A stretch of DNA of 64,000 bases from Nautilus pompilius (GCA_018389105.1 JACATO010000086.1:959501-1023500), one strand, 5' to 3'; positions 28,140 through 41,349 are shown, numbered from the stretch's first letter. Notes: generated by a model from the letters alone, not told the origin. Numbers and translations are program-made.

Positions 28140-29690
28140 ACTAACGACCCAACCTTGTGAGCAAACATTGCCTTCTGGCGACGATCATCTCAAAATTGGG
28201 CCTCATGCTGGTAGAAGCAATCGTCAGGGTGTCTTGTAGAACCTGTGCTGTCAGTGCATTCCTGTTCCTTCACTTGGATTACTCCATTTTGCTGAAGGAC
28301 TTCTCAGATATATGTATTCCCACACACACACACACACACACACACACAAGTTTCAAAGCTTGACTGGAAAGCTTTGGGTATTTGGGTTTTGGCAGAGATG
28401 AGTTGTAGAAATCCAACAGGTTCCTCAAGCTGAACTGTTATTTGAGATCCATGCTGCATTAGGTCGATCAGCTCTAACTGTAACTGAACTGGAGCATCTT
28501 CGGGTCGAATTTCAAAAGGCATGAGAAACAAACGAAGCTTCCTCTCATATCCTCGGAACTCATGGAATCTCCGGTCAAATTCCAGTCGCAGATATTTTAT
28601 CTCAGCTGAATATCTTTCCCATATATTTTCTTCCATTTGTCTTCGAAGATGTGGAAAATGTGTTAAAACATTGTTTCCAAGCTGGTTCTCCCAAAAGGAG
28701 CAGTTTGTTCTCAAAAGCTCTGATTTCATTGTAAAGTTGATGAACCAGTTGGTTCTTTCCTTGTAGTTTGTTGTTCAAGTAATTTAGATTCTCTGTGATG
28801 TCTACCGAAAAAGCAAAATCACAGAGCCATTGGAGATCAGAAAACTCTTTGGCATCCTTTCCTTTCTCTGTAAGGAACAACTCAATTGCTTTATAGAGGT
28901 CACAGACTCTTCACAAAATCTCCTTGCTTGACTTCCTTGTTTCAGCAAAGTACGAGAAATCCTTGTATTTCCATTTCAAGCTCTTGAAGTTCACGAAACT
29001 TCCGATGAGTCAGTGCAGATTTAGCCCTGTCAAAATTGTTTCATGATATCAGCAAAGCCAATCACTTTGCAGCAAAAGACTCTTGATGACTGCCACAATC
29101 ACACCAGAGTGGAGGTGTGTCAATTTTTCGATTTTGCAGCTCAGTTATCATTCGCTCTTGAAATCCTATTTTATTCTAAGCATAGAGGGATATCAATGGC
29201 CCGTCCCAACCATTTTCTCATGGGACAAGCTTAAAGTTTGAACCTCATTATCAAAGGCTAGGAAAATGTCGAGAGGTGTCAGAGATATCCGTGATTTCAT
29301 CAAGGGAAACATAATAGGCTTCAAACTCTGAGATTTTTTTCAACCAGCTGGGAATGGAGATCACCGGAAATCTTTTCAGTTCTTATGACAGAGCAGTCAC
29401 TCAAGGTAAGATTCTCCGAAGCTGAGAAAGACCCCCTCGCCTTGTCTTTTGTTGAGCTACCTTCAAACAAGTAAAATTTGGCAGCATGCTTTGTTCAACA
29501 GTCTCCCGACATTCCACACTTCCGGCATAGCGATGGTCATACTTCTCTGTCCATTCTTTATGGAAAATTCTGTTTTCTGACTCAATATTCCCCTTCCCTT
29601 TTGATGACGTCATTTCCGAAACGATCCTTGTTCCGATGTTTTTATTTTTTTTACAAAATTGTATAAAAAATATTATTCCCGCCACTCTCG
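28140..29690 (-). mobile_element. Decayed hAT transposase of the GTF2IRD2/ZBED type
   Basis: The minus strand keeps the family order. Near 29640-29560, ESENRIFHKEWTEKY is the start of a BED-type N-terminus seen in GTF2IRD2-like and SCAND3-like hAT proteins. Near 28880-28740, DLQWLCDFAFSVDITENLNY and LNNKLQGKNQLVHQLYNEI match the LADLAFLxDITxHLNxLNxxLQG block. Near 28660-28450 is HFPHLRRQ, then RFHEFRGYERKLRLFLMPFE, then PEDAPVQLQLELIDLM. Near 28340-28150, GNTYISEKSFSKME and LQDTLTIASTSMRPNFE match the C-terminal dimerisation region. Stops and shifts divide the gene, and the middle, with the catalytic residues, is poorly preserved. A (CA)n tract has expanded inside the coding part. Confidence 0.8.
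28320..28348. repeat. (CA)n microsatellite
   Basis: 29 bases of alternating C and A within the C-terminal part of the hAT pseudogene, read as alternating Cys and Val on the minus strand. Confidence 0.97.
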
Positions 29691-29929
29691 CCTACACGGA
29701 AACCTACGAGGTCAGATCGTAATATTCCGTAACCTCGGTTAACGCGAGAAGCAAAAACGGAATGGCCAAAGAAACCGCGGTTATAGTTTGGGCGAAATGA
29801 AGAAATAAAACAACTGATCACCGTATTATCGTTCCAGAAGAGAAAAATAACAATTTTTTTTTTTAGGAAATAAAAAAAACCAACCACTCCCCCGGTGATT
29901 CAAGCTTGAACGCGTGTACATACAAATGA

Positions 29930-29995
29930 TTTCCCAAAATCCGGAATTTTCCCAAATCCGGCACGTGCCAGGTCCTATGGGTTCCGGACTATATT
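29930..29995. repeat. Possible lone transposon terminus
   Basis: The bases AAATCCGGAATTTTCCCAAA and GGTCCTATGGGTTCCGGAC look like the repeated ATCCGG blocks in pogo/Tigger-type ends. No matching opposite end was found in the window. Confidence 0.25.
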
Positions 29996-30149
29996 TAATC
30001 GTTCTGATAATAATTTAGAAATCAAAACATTTAATGTTTTATTTAAAATATGCTCCGAGAAGGGCGCACAGAAGGCGCGGGTCGCCTACCTCTGACTTAT
30101 AGCTTTAGTGTTTGATTCCACCCATGCGGACTAATTTACCTTTTATAAA

Positions 30150-30820
30150 TTCTCTACTTAAATACAGAGTCGAAGAATTCGTTAAGTCCATAGCAATTAG
30201 TGGACGCGATGCAGAAAATTCCTATCAAATATGGTACTCAGCGTCTCGGAAAAGTTTGTACTTGCGATTTCTGACTGTCGCGGACAAAGTTTGATAATAC
30301 CAGCAACATGACGGGAAAGTACACGGGCCTTCAAGCAGAAATCAAGGATATAGATCCATTAGCCGACCCTGCCTTTTGTTCTTTGAATACGGACTACGAA
30401 GAAGACGCAGCAAGAAAAGAATGGCAACCATCATCAAGAAGTGAAGCATTCATTTTAGCCAAAGAGATGGAAAAGTTTAATAACAGAGCTGGATTGTCGC
30501 CAAGGAGAAAATTTTTTAGAATTATGACGCATATAGCGAGTCCAGAGTCTCTAATGTTAGAACTTCTCCGAAAAACCAAGCGTACACAAAACCATTATGA
30601 AAAGTTTGGTGTACTGCCTCCGTTTTCAAAGTTGTAACAGGGCTTCTATGAACGAACTCGCAGAAGCATTGCAGAACCCCGACTTAGAAGACACCTTTAC
30701 TGATAAGTTTCATTTTGTAGCCTCCATTTTTAAGATTAAAAAAAAGATGTCACCACACACCTCTCTAATTGTTGCAGCATATACACAAACGCAAAACTTC
30801 AAGAGTTATTTTCTAACGTA
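30150..30820 (+). mobile_element. Fragment of a ZMYM1/THAP12-type hAT transposase
   Basis: The open frame 30308-30637 (109 codons) begins MTGKYTGLQAEIKDIDPLAD and contains PSSRSEAFILAKEMEKFNN. In this hAT clade the region reads GQSYDNASNMxGKYxGLQARIKxxNPLAxFxPCxAHSLNLVG, and later PxTRxEAxxLAKKMxK. Just upstream, in another frame, DCRGQSL followed by SNMTG supports the same alignment with a shift at about 30290-30310. The CxxH block is lost. Only the middle of the transposase is present, and the catalytic Glu region was not found. I first read this as a small unknown gene; the motif match makes a transposon origin more likely. Confidence 0.6.
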
Positions 30821-30972
30821 GAAATAACGGTCCGGACCTATCTCGCTTTACCTGTAGCAAACTCTGAATGGAGGGAAGGGGGGGCGAAATATTTTTTTGT
30901 GCTCAAATGCGTGACTCACTCTTCACGCTCTACTGCCACACAAGACAAATCGTTTAATTCTTTAGTTCTAAG

Positions 30973-31068
30973 AAAATTATTTAAAAAGGAACGACAACTC
31001 TTTCCCTTCCAAACACCAGTTTTGAACGAGCGAAGGTGATGAGTTGTCGTTCTTTAAGCAATTTTTGA
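30973..31068. other. Imperfect inverted repeat, pre-miRNA-sized hairpin
   Basis: The left arm, 30973-31009, holds GAACGACAACTC and the right arm, 31032-31068, holds the exact complement GAGTTGTCGTTC. Pairing continues outward through AAAATT/TTAAA-rich bases with small bulges and inward through CCTTC/GAAGG after a 3-4 base mismatch. The loop is about 22 bases. Stem and loop sizes suit a microRNA precursor or a structured RNA, but a small palindromic element is also possible. Expression cannot be judged from sequence. Confidence 0.5.
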
Positions 31069-31099
31069 AAATATTTTTAAAATAAAGTGCACATAGCGG

Positions 31100-34000
31100 G
31101 CATTCTGAGCCAGAACCGTGCGTTTTTTGCTCAAATTTTAAGGGTGGGAGAGTTATTAGTTAATCAAGTATTCGGGGTTCTTGTCTGAGGATTAGAACCG
31201 AGACTGCTTACGTCAACCTGGACGACAATAACAGAGCAGCATTCCATTGTTTTTAGAGAAGTTATTTCCCTTAGACCAATTCGTGAATGTTAAAGCATGA
31301 ATTAAAATGCCCACATTTGCTTATATAAGACTTATAATATATATCTTTTTATTTAAATGTTGGTATATTAAAAGAAACTGAAGAAAGTCGAGTTTATTTT
31401 CGAATTAGAATTTTTTACTGCATTTTCTCAACTAATATATAGTTACAATCCACTTAAAAACCAATAAATAAATAAGCATTTATGAGTAGCCATTGGTAGA
31501 AAGGATATTTTAACATTAAAAAAACAACAACAACAAACTGTGGACGTTTAGAACAATTACCAGTAAAAATCTATAGTAACAACCTAATAAAAAATTCTGC
31601 GTTTTTGTTGCAACTATATTTAGTAATTTACTCTGTTTAATTATGATGCTATTGCTACTTCCCACCCTATTGTCAGTGATCTGCACGCATTTTAGCCAAA
31701 TTTATAGTTGCTGAGATCATTAGTATTTTATCTGTAGTTAGTCAAAAGGATTTCATTGTCTGCATTTTCAAAACCTCTTTATCATTTTTAAAGACTACAT
31801 CTTCCCTCAAACATATTAAATACCCAAATTAGATAAATTTAATACCTTTGTTTAACATATATGGTCTAAGCTGAACCTTTTCTAACATTTCAAAACCTTT
31901 TATTAAATATAGATGCTACATCTGCACACAATATCAGAGTTGTAGATGAACTAAAGACTTGTGTAATAGTGCTGTTTCCTTGATTTTCTTTTGATATTTC
32001 AGTGAATTATTCCTATCATTGTATAAACTTTGTTAGCAGCTCAAATGCATTGCTCCTTATGTTCAAAAGTTTCTAAAATAATACTCAAGAGATCTTTTTT
32101 AAAAACTGTTTAATTATTAAGAATCTATCATAACAACGATATTTATGATTCAGATTGAATGTTTTCGCTTTGTGTCGTAAACTCACATCTTGCTACCAAT
32201 CTAATCAATCACTAATTTTCATCTGAAGCTTCAAGCCTTTTAAATATTATTTTAGCATAGTAGCTTTGGAAAACTTGTTAATATTTATGTTTATCATACT
32301 ATTAATATCACTTAAGTGAATCAAAAACAAAGGCTCTAGTAACTAAATATGAAAATTATACCACTTAAAGCAATGTTTTGTTTTATTTTTCTGTTTCTAT
32401 GGTAAACTGAACTCAGCAGTAAGTACTGGTGCCTTAAGACCTGGGAGTGATCAGCAAGGTAACTCCTCCAACTCAGCCTGACAGATTGATTGAAAGTGGT
32501 TACAGAGACACAAGGGTTTGGCAAAAGGATAGTGGCAGAAGCACTGTTGTCCTCCTACGCTTCCTCCCTGGGGTCATCACCCTACAAAAAACAAAGGCAA
32601 ATTGTGTGTCAAGGCAGAATCTTACCTGAAACTATAGCACAAAAATGAACCAAAACAGAGATGCAAGACCCCTATGGTGAGACTTACCTGGAGAAGTTCC
32701 ATCTGCAAAGCACTGAAAATTTCTGAACCAGAGTTTGCACTCATAGATGAAAACAATTCTGAGATAATTTACCTGTCAGATGCAGGTGAAATAGTGATGG
32801 TCACCTAGCTCATGCAACTTATCTTCAAAAACCACCTCAAATGTTAATCATAGGAGCCCCATGTGAGTAGTCAGGTGACTACAAACTCTGCTCACCATTT
32901 GCTCTTACAGCTGTTTTTAGATCTAAACACCATTTAGTAAAGTTATACACCCCACTTTTAAAATCGATTCACTATATAGCAAACTAGACAGGATGTAACC
33001 CAAAAGTATCCCATGGATTGATCAATCCAAATTTAAATTAATGCTTCAGCTAGAACAGATACAATATCAAGAGGGAAAGGTAGCTGAATAAAGTGCAGAT
33101 AATGGATATTCTAAAAACTAAAGATGGTAACACTGTTACCAAAATAAACAGTACAGTTATGCCTGAATCTCAGTTCAACAAGAACTATTTAGTAGTGTAG
33201 AAACATGCCCAACAACTGATAAAATCCTTTTAGGGACTCTAGAAAGTAAACTAGATCCCTTAGATATTAAGCTCTACAAAAGTCATTGAATCATTTTAGA
33301 GATAAAATGTTTCTTTAGGGAACTAAATAATGATGAAACTCCTGGAAGTGCCAGCCTTATGCCGAAATTCCATATATATATATTTCAGATACTTGTTAAC
33401 ATTCTTCACAGAAGTAACTAATTATACATTAAAAATAAGTTGGGAGTATCTGTTACTTAGCATAGTGCTACAATAAACAATAAATCTTTTAAAAGAGAGA
33501 TTGGAAATGGCTAAATAATTGGAAGCCTATCAGCTTAATAAACTATGACTAAAAATAATTATCAATGCCTAGGCCAGTTGTTTAGATAATGTTATGGGTA
33601 AAACTGTAAAAACAGACCAAACCTACTAAGTTTGAGGGAACTTCCTACAGAATTTCTTCCAATTAACCACAAAAAATGTACACAAAATATACAGATAACT
33701 CTTCCCACCAACACAGGCTTTCTTAGTATTAGATTAGTCTAAAACTTTCAATAGGCTAGAATGGATACTTTCATAAAGTTTATTAGATAAAGAGTTACAT
33801 TATACCAACAACTTGAAAAGTATTAGTCAGAATAGTGTACTTTAAATCCCCCCAAAGTTAAACATCAGGAGTGTGTCTCCAAGCATTATAATATTTGTAT
33901 TAGTAGCAGAGACACTCTGCTGTATGTTATGGAAAGAGGAGAAAATCACTCAAACTAGACAATAATATTACATAGTATACCAACAACACCAAAATCATAG

Positions 34001-37000
34001 TGAGAAATTCTGATTATACTGACATGGTAGACAAGACTGAAAGGACATGGATAGAATCTCTCAAGGGCCAACATCACAAACTTGACTGTCAGGGAAGAGG
34101 AATATGGACAAAATAAAACAACTAAAACTACAAGAAAAGATGAGGATAACTGGCAGCAGCGACTAAGAAAGTGAAGAGCTGGCAAGACCATACATAACCT
34201 CTGTTTTGTAGGTAAAAAAGAAAAAAGTCATAAACAACCTAAAGTGTGAAATACTAGAGATGCCTGAATGGATCTGTAAAGCTGCTGAAGCCAAACTCAG
34301 CAAGGTCAGAAACATTTGGTAGACAAATATTAAACCAAAGTCTCAATTTTTCTGTTATGATCCATGTAAAGATCCCTAAATTCTAACCCTCTCTGATGGA
34401 CTAATTTATAGATTTTTAATCAAAATAGTCATACTGACATTTAGATTTATGATATATACAGGCAGATAACTCATGAGGTCCTCCCTTCTAGACAGAACTG
34501 TGAACCAGATGATATGGTTGCCTGGGCCATTTTTCTCTGTCCGCAGACTTAGATGGTGCCCAACACTAGGCACTGCAAGCCACCCAAGCAGAGATTTAAT
34601 CTGTAGAGGCAGGTATCATTGGGCTTCTCGAATAAAAGTACAGGGATGGATCACCTGTTAAACTTTGTCATTTTTTCAGCAAATGATCTGGAGTAGCTGC
34701 AGAGCTTTAGAGAGAGGTAGGTAAGTCTACTCTCATTGAATTAGTGTGGTAATTGTCTATGAAAAATGTTTCAAGAAAAAGATATACATTTACATTGGTT
34801 GCAGTGCTATCAACCAAGGTAACTTTTCAGTCTGTTGGCTCATCAGTGAAACATTAAATCATATTTTTCAAATAAATGATTAATCCTGCACATTAAAAAA
34901 GTGCTCATGCACCCTTCCTGATAACGCTATCATAACTGAAGGATTAGAGAATTAACTAATCTTCACTTTTTCCTTTCAGAATGTGATTCAATTTTTACAC
35001 CATGTAAGATCTTCTGTTCCTATAAAGAATGCTTCTGTTCTCTCACTTGATTGTTTCATCAATTTACTTTGCCTGACAGCAGTAAAATGTATATTCATCC
35101 AATTAGGAACAATACAGAATGAAAACTCTTGAGAAAACCATGCATCTCCTGGGTGGCCAGTTAGTTGTTACCTTATATCACACAAATGCTTCTACACACA
35201 GAAAGAATCCTCATTTATAAACAGCTATCATGGTCATGTGTGAAACCAATTTAGCTACATTACATATGTTCTAATTTGCACATCACAGTGAGAACATTCC
35301 TGTAACTAAAACTGCATACACAACTCGCATTGGACTTCATTCAACCCAAGAAACCGAACTTGGCTTAGAAATTTGCTTGTAGAGTCCAGCTGGATTTGCT
35401 TCTGTCATGGCAGGGATCAATCCCACCAGGTGTGCTCAAGATTCTGACAAAAAAACTTAACTGGATGAACAGTGAAGGTACTGGTCAACAGTGGGGATTA
35501 GGATATTGCCCTGTTCTCATCAATGCCTCAACTGATACCTTTGATCTGATGCAAGTTAGAGAAATATCATCCTACTTGCTTGGGGAGGGAGAAGCTAGAC
35601 AGCCTTGGCTACCCAACCACATCTTACAACTATTTGTAATTACATTTCAACACTAAAACTATAAGCGGAAAATTATCAGGTGCATGGTCATATCAGTATT
35701 TCAGAGGCCGCCATCATGTCTTTTAAAGAAAGAATAGAATGGATAGTCACTAGAATCCATACAAGAGTATATTAAGTTAATATAGTTAAATCCTGCATAC
35801 TAACAGAGTTCTGTTTGACAATGTCACTACCAGACAAATAATTTGGTCTGTGAGTTTATTTTCATGGATTGTTGTTGGGGATAAACTTATAATAGTTTTA
35901 ATAAATTTCCTTTCTTGTCAAAGATTTACTGGACATGTGAAGCAGTCAATACCTGTTACAACTTGTCATGCCTCCAATGTTAGAAAATGTACACCTTGCT
36001 TAGCACCTGACTGACTTAAACAGAAATATCTCTCTCCTAGCAATAGTTTCATATACATACTTACAAACTTCTTCACCAGATAATAACAGATGTAATATGT
36101 TACTTATGAAGTTATAGGATTAGTTCAGGGATTTCCTCACATTATCAGTTGTAATACAACTAATAAACAGCCATTATTTCAGCTTGCTAATATTTTAACT
36201 GATTTTCTTATATGGAAAGTTTTCAGAAAACCAAAAGAAAATTTAATTTTTGAAATTCAAAAGGAAAAATTTCCATTAATTTTAATAAAGCCATATTAGC
36301 CAGTTTACTAGAAAGTTAGGTATGTACTATAGAAAAGTTAACAACAAATGTAAATACCTGGATTTTAAAGATTGATGTAGAAATAAATGCATTAACCAAC
36401 AAAATAAGATCTTTTGTCATATGTACTATTTGCTTACTTTTGATAATCTGTTTACAGTGATTAAGCTAAAATTCTGTTTTTATGGGTAAATTTGAAATTG
36501 AAGTGATTTACTCCCAGCCATTCTAACCACAATATTAAAGAGAAAAATGAAATACATGTGTAGAAAAGGAAAAGAAGTGATTAACAATCAAAATTAGTTT
36601 TTATACAAGTTTGCAAACAATGGTCTTGTACATGAAAATGAAAAATGGTAGAATATATGGAAAATCCATGAATGTGGGGTTTAACTGCAAGCCAGGCATT
36701 GTTGGGCACATAGCATGGATGCAATCATCCTTGAATATGACAGACAGATTCACTAAATTCTGGAATGGTAAAATACACATTCCATTTCTCCTATAATATG
36801 AAATAAATAGTCACAAAGTTTTGGATAGTGTGAAAGATGGTTTTTTTCTGATTGAGTTCACTAAAATTGAACATCATTAAGCAGGATGTCAATCTGGACA
36901 CTAAACTTTCTGATAGCTTCAGATTTATAATCTAAGCAAAGATTTAAAACAGACAAACAGTTATCAGTTCAAAAATATATGGAGCTTTCACCAAAAATTC

Positions 37001-38059
37001 CGAGTTGTCATAATAGCTAAAAACAATGTACAAAGACAATTTGGTATCTTATTTTAAATCTCTTTTGGATCTGCTTCAAATAAGCAAATAGAATTTACCC
37101 TTGATTTTGGAGATGGGTGATAATTCATCAGGCTTTCCCTATTACCATTTATAAAAGGTCAAAACGCAGTAAGTTGGTTTCTCTAACACTTTTTATCAGT
37201 CACTGGACTATTCACAACACCTAAACTACTATAATGATCAAGTTTAGTTTATAGATATTTATAAAAAAGATATGATTCAGATATTTAAAAATTCAGTAAC
37301 GTTTAGGCTTATTTTTCTTTTAACAAAACAGGAGTCATTTCTTTACAATATTACATCTGGAGATTCAACATTGGAAGTTGATTATAAATTAGCAATTCAC
37401 CAAAATAGTGTCCTTATACAAAATAATATGGATCCCTAAATTGCTGCAGTCACTATGGTATTGAACTGACATTTGTCAAACTGTGTGCTTGAGAAACCAT
37501 CCAAGGTTCTGCTGCATGGTTGTCATGGTTTATTACTAATGATATTTTTTAAAAAATGCTTCTTATTTTAGCAAACACTGTGCAATGTAGTGTAATAAAG
37601 TTAAGTGAACAAAATTTTGTAAAAGGTGAATTATAAGTTAATTAGCATAATACTTTGTTATAACAAGATAACCAACACTGGTATTAATCAAGTTAATAAG
37701 GTTGCCACTTACTTTGCTGCAATAATAACTACCTGTCTACTGAACATGAAGTCAGCAAAAGGGAGACCACTGCAACTATAAATAACCATCCTGTTTCATC
37801 AAATATTGTGTGTAACTCATAACAAAACTCTATCGATACTGTTAGTTGACACGTTAGTTTTGATCACCATGAATCCACAAAATGTCTTGCACCACTTCCT
37901 TTTCCTAACAAAAATAAAACAAAAGGAAAAATGATTTAAAAAAAGAAGATAGATTTGAACATAAAACATTCAGATACATCTTTTATTCCTCTGCTATATC
38001 CTTTGGACTTAAACATTAAGCTTGGCTCTTGGTTTACAAATATATCCTCTCCTATAGTT
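31100..38059. other. Long AT-rich region with no gene supported
   Basis: No exon, RNA gene or named mobile element can be defended here. Parts of 32400-34700 are less AT-rich and have slightly protein-like plus-strand frames, with many stops, such as EPEFALIDENN near 32730. They may be very old retroelement or gene debris. 34470-34670 and 35390-35660 are open for 60-86 codons without recognisable motifs. Confidence 0.45.
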
Positions 38060-38790
38060 AATTCTTCCTTCTCAGCATATTATTTTCCTTATAGATGTCT
38101 TTTGATTTTAGATATCATTTCCCTTTCAGTAGCCTTGAGTTTCTGGATATTAACTTCTAAGCAGGAGCTTCTGCATTTTCAATATCTACTCTTTTGTAGC
38201 TTTTGGTTTATGCATAGCAGCTCCATTTGGCAGTTTTGATTTTCAGAATATCATCCCTTCTGAGTTTTTGATTTTGAAAGAATCCCCAATATTGTAGTCT
38301 TTGGTTTTTGCATAACATCTCCCTTACTGGTGCTTTTCACTGTTTTTTGTATTATCTTGTTTAGTGTAGCTTTTGGTTTCTTCATATCATCTCCTTTACT
38401 ACAACATTTGGTTTTCAGATATTAGCATTTTTGGTTTTCCAAGATAATCTCCAATAATGTAATCTATGGTTTTCATACATCATCTCAGTGGTTTTGGCTT
38501 TGGAAGATGCTTTTGGTCTTACAAGATAATCACAGGGTAGTCGGTATCTTTTTTGCTTATTTTTTGATTATCATCACTTGAATTTTTGGCTTTGCAAGTT
38601 AATCTCCAATATTGTAGTTTTTGCTTTTTGGATATCATTTTTAGAAATTTTTGGTTCTGTAATTCAGTCTCTAATAGTACAACGTATATTTTTCAGATAA
38701 TCTCTCTTCAAAGTTTTTGGTTTAGCAAGATAATATCCAATATTGTTATATATGGATATTGGATATATTATAATGTCACAAATGGGTAGC
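38060..38790. repeat. Degenerate 36-bp tandem repeat
   Basis: Units of the form AGYTTTTGGTTTTNNNATAT followed by CATCTCCNTTACTGTA recur with a period near 36 bases; three successive units near 38280-38390 are 36 bases each, while others are 29-37. The period is a multiple of three. On the minus strand two units read SKGDDMKKPKAT and SKGDVMQKPKTT. It is either a minisatellite or the worn remains of an exon coding for a 12-residue lysine-rich repeat. Stops elsewhere in the array argue against a working gene now. Confidence 0.7.
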
Positions 38791-39140
38791 TGTATTTATT
38801 TGGCAGATTTTCTGAGGTGAAGAGCTGTTGGTGGAATAGAGACTGGACAGTTAAAGGTGAGTTTTCCCATATTTCTGTAGATAGCCATATTTGCAGGGTG
38901 ACTGATATACTTTGAGAGAACAGCAAGTTAATGTTTGATTTAGTATAATAATTACACATAACTCATGCAATTTCCTTCTCTACCCTGGTTTCAGGATTGT
39001 TCCCTCACCATTTTTGAATTGATAATCATGCTGAGCTTATTATATTAGGTCGTTACAAAAGGTTTTGTTGGTTTTTATATTATGCAAATTTGGGGGTTCA
39101 TTTTTTGCATATTTGTGAAGGTGTATGTAGATAAGTTATA

Positions 39141-39853
39141 CAGTGCACTCTCGATTTTATGCCACTTGATATACTGCCACCCTTGCCTTATGCCACTCAA
39201 AGTGGCAGAACAGGTTTCTTACTATGCAAATTCCCTCGATAAACTGCCACCCTCATTATCTGCCATCCACCAGTCATGTCTGAGCACAAATTTTCCAGCT
39301 ACACTTGATTTTCCCTTGATTAATCCACCACTCATGCGCTGATAACTCTATTTGAATATTTCTCTCTTGCCAATATATGTCGAGTACACCACTAATGATT
39401 TATATGAAGAGTTTGGTTCCAAAACACGATAAGCGCCGTTTTCAAAAATTTCAAGTTCCCGCCACCAGAAGTTTGGCATTTCATCGCTATTCAAAGTTCC
39501 ATATTCAATTTCTGCAATGTTTCTCTGCATTATATTATTCCCTTTCATTCATGCTACCACTTTTTTTGGTAAAGAAAATTTTTATCACGTTGTTTTTATT
39601 GTATGAACTTTAAATAAATGATAAACAAATTGGGACTTCTTATTATTTGTCGTTTATTTTTTTATTACAGAACTCTACATCATCATTCTAATTATTATCA
39701 AGCACACGATGCAATCATACGTGTATCTATGGTGAATTATGATCTTTGCACACTCACAAAGTTTCCAGTTCCTCTCCCTGATTTTACCACCCCCTCTCTA
39801 TACCACCACATTTGAACCAGTCCCAAAGTTGGCAGTATATCGAGGGTGCACTG
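39141..39853. mobile_element. Short non-autonomous Tigger/pogo element
   Basis: The left end CAGTGCACTCTCGATTTTAT and the right end, reverse-complemented, CAGTGCACCCTCGATATACT are inverted repeats. The left flank is TA; the right flank has CATA, so its TA copy is shifted or changed. Further TGCCACCCT-type motifs recur inside both arms. At 713 bp with no transposase motif it is a deletion derivative. Its ends differ from those of the elements at 7328 and 60198. Confidence 0.75.
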
Positions 39854-41349
39854 CATATTGTTTTGTAGCATGTGCTTTTGGCATACATTATGCAAAACCT
39901 ACCTGTTTAAACATCACAAAATGGATATTTCCAGAGTACTTCATTTGATCCTATCTGAAAACAGAAAAAAAATAGATAGATAAATAGAGGATGTAACTGC
40001 TATAAATCTTAACACATATTTCCATACAGTTTTGCTGTTTAAAGTACATAGAGATGCTCAATTAATGTGTGTTTATCCAGTGACAACCCCATTTGCTTGA
40101 ATACAATACATGTACACTAATTTAGAAGATTGCTGCCTGAAATCTGGTACACCGACTAACACAGGAATCTGTTATTTTACTGAATGCAGTTTGTGTTGTT
40201 CATCTGAACTAAGGAAAAACAATCACGCAATAATTATAATCATGTTTTGTAATAGTTTGCCTATATGGTTAATTTCAAAGAAATTTTCAAGAATTCCACC
40301 TTCAATATTTTTCAAAGATATATAGATGACACTGTGGCTCTTCTTTCATGAAGAACATTAATAACTACCGAGCATTAAAAACGGGACAGATGGCATGCTA
40401 AATAAGTTTTTTACATCATGCCTTTGCCCACTACCTCTTCAAAACAGCCCGAAACACAAGAGCACAGTCTGAAAAGTAACAGCAGAAAAATATTTGACTG
40501 ATTATTTCTTATATGCATGCATTAAATAATTTGCCGTTAGTAATTTTGACAATGAAAATAAACTATGATATGTTAAGACTGTGTAGACTCTGATCCATCT
40601 AGCTACGAACAGAGAATTCTCATCACTGAGATTTTGTTTACATCCCAATATCTGTTGTTCTTCATAATTAAAACAGAAGGTGGACCAGGATGGTTTCTTT
40701 TATAATTTATGGTCTGTGGATCTTCAAATCCCAAATAACTCGAAATGGTAAAAGTTGAAATACTGGGATCTGTAATGAAATTTATTAAAGAAGCCAGAGA
40801 TTTCCGAGTTGATTTTGTATAATGATTGAGTTAGTTTCTGTTAGCTCTTTAACTTTCTAATTACTAAAAGATTTCCAAGATAAGGAGAAATAACTGCTTT
40901 TTAAAATTTTCTCATTTTACAACGATTCCAAGGATTTCTTTTCTAAGTTAGTACTGTTTAATTAGCACAATTTGCTTTACAGCTTTAAATTAAGAGATAA
41001 ATCAAGAAAGTTAAACACTTAAGTGGAAAAATCAAACACTTTCCCACTAGGTAAACTACAGAGAAGGAAATAATCAAAATGGCCACTAAAAGCTATGATT
41101 CCTAATGGTAGAGAAACATGAAGACAGTGTACCTATCCAAAATATGATCATTTTGTTGTTTGTTAGGGGTGTTATCGGTACTGTAATCAACACAGAAGAG
41201 GACAAATGTCACATCATAGAGAGCAGGCTCACCAGAACAGAAAGATAAAAAACCCCAATGTCATTTCTGCTCAGTGCAGTTAGTGTGGAGAGCAGCATAC
41301 TGTAGCTTCCCTTAATGAAGACACAACAAGTTAAATACAAAAAAGAGTT
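39854..41349. other. Spacer with no gene seen
   Basis: AT-rich unique-looking sequence; short open frames only. Confidence 0.5.

Noticed and set aside
32400-34700. Decayed LINE
   Set aside because: A few protein-like stretches but no reverse transcriptase or endonuclease motif that I could defend.
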